64,000 bases of DNA from assembly GCA_964392245.1 (NCBI GenBank), contig CAYMOX010000015.1, positions 10,001 to 74,000 of the forward strand. Direction: 5' to 3'. This stretch comes from JAAUUJ01 sp964392245 (GTDB taxonomy: Bacteria; Cyanobacteriota; Cyanobacteriia; Thermostichales; Thermostichaceae). The stretch's first letter is position 1. Each line of letters starts with the position of its first letter. A program made the position numbers and the translations under genes. Below the pieces are notes generated by a model. It had not been told where the DNA came from. It worked only from the letters and a program-made list of their open reading frames with translations, and did no database searches. Shown here piece after piece: positions 62,336 through 64,000 of this stretch.

Positions 62336-62884
62336 TTAATCATAGGAGGGCTGATTCTCCAAACTGCGCATTACCTGCTGGGGAGGCCGCATCCCTGCAG
62401 CAATCGGATTAAACCCTGGGGCGAAGAGGGTATTGTCATCGTAGAGAGCCCCCTCCAGGTTGGTTTCCACCAGTGAAGCGCGGTGCAGATCCGCAGCACA
62501 GAGATTGGCCCGCCGCAGATTGGCTCGTCGCAGATTCGCTTTGTCCAGCCGCGCTCCCCGCAGATCGGCTTCACTCAGATTGGCTTCGCTGAGGTAGGCC
62601 CGGCGTAGATCGGCTCTGTGTAAATTGGCCTGATACAAGTTGGCCTGCTGCAGGTTGGCACCATTGAGATCCGCATCGGTTAGGGACGCTCTGGACAATT
62701 CGGCTGAGATCAGGACCGCTTTGTCAGCCAGCTTGATCTCCCGGAGATCAGCGTTCTGCAAGTTGATGCCGCTCAGGGTTGCCCCATTGAGATTGGCACC
62801 TCGCAAAGAGACTCCCGCAAAGTCACGCTCACCATTGGCATAGCGTTGCAGCAATTCCACCGCATCGACGGGTTCTCCGACCAT
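62336..62884 (-). CDS. Pentapeptide-repeat protein
   Basis: 182 residues. From about 25 to 150 there is a series of A(D/N)Lxx pentapeptides (for example ADLRR, ANLSE, ADLRG, ANLRR), which fold as a right-handed quadrilateral beta helix. A short helical N-terminus and a C-terminus with TLFAPGFNPIAAGM flank it. Such proteins are very common in cyanobacteria, and most have no known function; a few act as DNA mimics on gyrase. Start ATG 62884. Translation of the repeats is unbroken. Confidence 0.93.
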   Translation of the reverse strand: MVGEPVDAVELLQRYANGERDFAGVSLRGANLNGATLSGINLQNADLREIKLADKAVLISAELSRASLTDADLNGANLQQANLYQANLHRADLRRAYLSEANLSEADLRGARLDKANLRRANLRRANLCAADLHRASLVETNLEGALYDDNTLFAPGFNPIAAGMRPPQQVMRSLENQPSYD

Positions 62885-63090
62885 GCCTTCACCTTTTGAT
62901 TGAACTAGCTTATTTTAGTCAGGCCGAGACCATGTTCTGCTATTTCAGGTCTGCTGGAGCTCACAGTCATCGTTGGCTCCCTTGAGATGGATAGAATCTC
63001 ACCCATTCCGACTCAACCGTACGACTGAGCAGGAGAAATTTATTCCACCATTCCCAACCCTGAGCTGCTGTAGTCTGGAGGGCAAAGGCC

Positions 63091-63840
63091 GTGATGGATG
63101 GTGCCATGGCAACTGAGATCTTGGTGGTGGAGGATGATCCTGAGATTGCAGCATTGGTGCGTTTGTATCTGGAGCAAGAAGGATTCCGCTGTTATTGGGT
63201 TACCGATGGCTTGCAGGCAGTGAACCAGTTCTTTGCTCATCCCGTGCCCCTGCTGATTCTGGATTTAATGCTGCCTGGGTTGGATGGATTGGAAGTGTGT
63301 ACACGCATTCGCCAGGGGCCAGGAGGCAAGGATCCGTTTATTTTGATGCTGACTGCTCGGGGAGAAGAGATTGATCGGATTGTGGGTCTATCCACTGGAG
63401 CAGATGACTACATTGTTAAACCCTTTAGTCCTCGGGAATTGGTGGCGCGTGTGCGGGCGTTACTGCGCCGGACTCTCCGAGAACCTCAAGCAGCGAATCT
63501 GTTCCAAACTGCGCACCTGCATCTAGATCTGGATCAACGGATGGCCATGCGAGAGGGACGACTTCTAGATCTCACCCCCCTGGAATTTGAGTTGCTGGCA
63601 GTATTCATGAGCTATCCCGGTCGAGTCTGGACCCGTTCGCAGCTGATTGATCGGTTATGGGGACATGATTTCTTCGGGGATGAGCGGGTTGTTGATACTC
63701 ATGTGGCTCGTCTCCGCAAAAAGATTGAACCCCATCCCTCCCAGCCCAGCCTGATCAAAACGGTCGTGGGGGTAGGGTACAAACTGGAGGATCCGGAGAG
63801 AGAGATGCCATCGGATGCGGAAGCCGGGTCGTCGAGATGA
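63091..63840 (+). CDS. OmpR/PhoB-type response regulator
   Basis: 249 residues. Receiver domain with LVVEDDPEI (about 9-17, acidic pair), LLILDLMLPGLDG with phospho-acceptor Asp near 55, LTARGEE (Thr switch) and VKPFSPREL with Lys near 108. The DNA-binding winged helix (about 130-235) has LTPLEFELLAVFMSYPGRVWTR and VDTHVARLRKKIE, as in OmpR/PhoB. The GTG at 63091 has GGAGGG in front; the ATG at 63094 is equally possible. No histidine kinase is adjacent. It lies 105 bases upstream of psbA on the same strand. Confidence 0.92.
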   Translation: MMDGAMATEILVVEDDPEIAALVRLYLEQEGFRCYWVTDGLQAVNQFFAHPVPLLILDLMLPGLDGLEVCTRIRQGPGGKDPFILMLTARGEEIDRIVGLSTGADDYIVKPFSPRELVARVRALLRRTLREPQAANLFQTAHLHLDLDQRMAMREGRLLDLTPLEFELLAVFMSYPGRVWTRSQLIDRLWGHDFFGDERVVDTHVARLRKKIEPHPSQPSLIKTVVGVGYKLEDPEREMPSDAEAGSSR

Positions 63841-63876
63841 TTCACTCAGGTCCAGCGATTGCTCCTAATCCGATGC

Positions 63877-63905
63877 TTTACAAAACTCTATATCTGGGTT
63901 AAGGT
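63877..63905 (+). promoter_or_regulatory. Candidate psbA promoter
   Basis: TTTACA (63877-63882), a 17-base spacer and TAAGGT (63900-63905) form a plausible -35/-10 pair. A short leader with AGGA followed by an A/T-rich TTTATAACT comes before the ATG at 63946, as in many cyanobacterial psbA leaders. The -10 is a weak match, so position is approximate. Confidence 0.45.
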
Positions 63906-63945
63906 AACACCATAATCCTGTCGTCATTTTCAGGACTTTATAACT

Positions 63946-64000
63946 ATGACAACTGTCATTCAACGTCGTTCTAGCAGCAGCCTGTGGGAGCAGTTTTGCG
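63946..64000 (+). CDS. psbA: Photosystem II D1 protein, N-terminal start, runs off window
   Basis: The last 55 bases read MTTVIQRRSSSSLWEQFC before the window ends. This is the conserved N-terminus of cyanobacterial D1 (usual start MTTTLQQRSSANVWERFC). D1 binds the reaction-centre chlorophylls, the Mn cluster and the plastoquinone QB in photosystem II in the thylakoid membrane. The full gene (about 1,080 bases) continues beyond the window. Its presence shows an oxygenic phototroph. Upstream lies a response-regulator gene. Confidence 0.9.
   Translation, partial: MTTVIQRRSSSSLWEQFC

Noticed and set aside
1..64000. Insertion sequences, CRISPR arrays, prophage genes, rRNA or tRNA genes
   Set aside because: I looked for transposase and phage motifs, repeat-spacer patterns and tRNA T-arms and saw none that hold up.

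Overview
The window is chromosomal DNA from a cyanobacterium. The last 55 bases are the start of psbA (photosystem II D1 protein), and many genes are typical of cyanobacteria: the Tll0287-like c-heme protein, a DUF3122 protein, the remA-gmk pair, a DesC-type desaturase, a CIA30 protein, pacL and FtsE with a cyanobacterial sequence style. GC is moderate (low to mid 50s by eye). GGATCC is strikingly frequent (about 60 copies by eye) and GGGATCCC occurs at least 8 times, while the usual cyanobacterial HIP1 octamer GCGATCGC was not seen. I do not assign a genus. I saw no tRNA, rRNA, CRISPR array or transposase gene.

Layout. 0-25 kb is mostly housekeeping: a truncated MFS transporter, secD-secF, an FAD oxidoreductase, ndk, murA, a phosphoesterase, a cupin, a cysteine hydrolase, a CIA30 protein, thiD, an SDR-type reductase, a divergent clpC paralogue, gmk and remA with divergent rqcH, a WecG/TagA glycosyltransferase, an ftsE-like ATPase, a mnmD operon and two unrecognised secreted or exported proteins. 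At 25.55-25.70 kb, between genes, lies a regularly spaced, same-strand cluster of DnaA boxes (TTTTCCACA), the best replication-origin candidate here. 25.7-33.4 kb carries a MATE exporter, an M23 peptidase, birA, a Uma2 protein, a VOC protein and the P-type ATPase pacL. 33.8-38.4 kb is a surface-glycan cassette: two glycosyltransferases and a Wzm/Wzt ABC exporter.

38.6-46.0 kb looks like an imported metabolic island: a four-gene PotABCD-like uptake system with a Tat-type binding protein, a small-molecule kinase, and a class III PLP enzyme resembling the phospho-amino-alcohol phospho-lyases, facing a divergent SDR dehydrogenase. The shared promoter region has two perfect inverted repeats. The island is almost free of the GGATCC word that is common elsewhere. 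The proposed logic is to take up a hydroxylated amine, phosphorylate it, eliminate phosphate and ammonia, and oxidise or reduce the carbonyl product.

46-64 kb returns to cyanobacterial genes: a coiled-coil gene pair, YggT, a U32 peptidase/RlhA-like protein, an FMN reductase, a decayed PHB-depolymerase-like gene, an AI-2E family exporter, a lipoprotein with a duplicated domain, a Tll0287-like heme protein and two radical-SAM proteins. It also carries a sulfide:quinone reductase-ArsR operon with remnants of an RND efflux system, sufU, a TetR regulator with twin operators facing a fatty-acid desaturase, a TIGR04283 glycosyltransferase, a pentapeptide-repeat protein and an OmpR-type response regulator just upstream of psbA.
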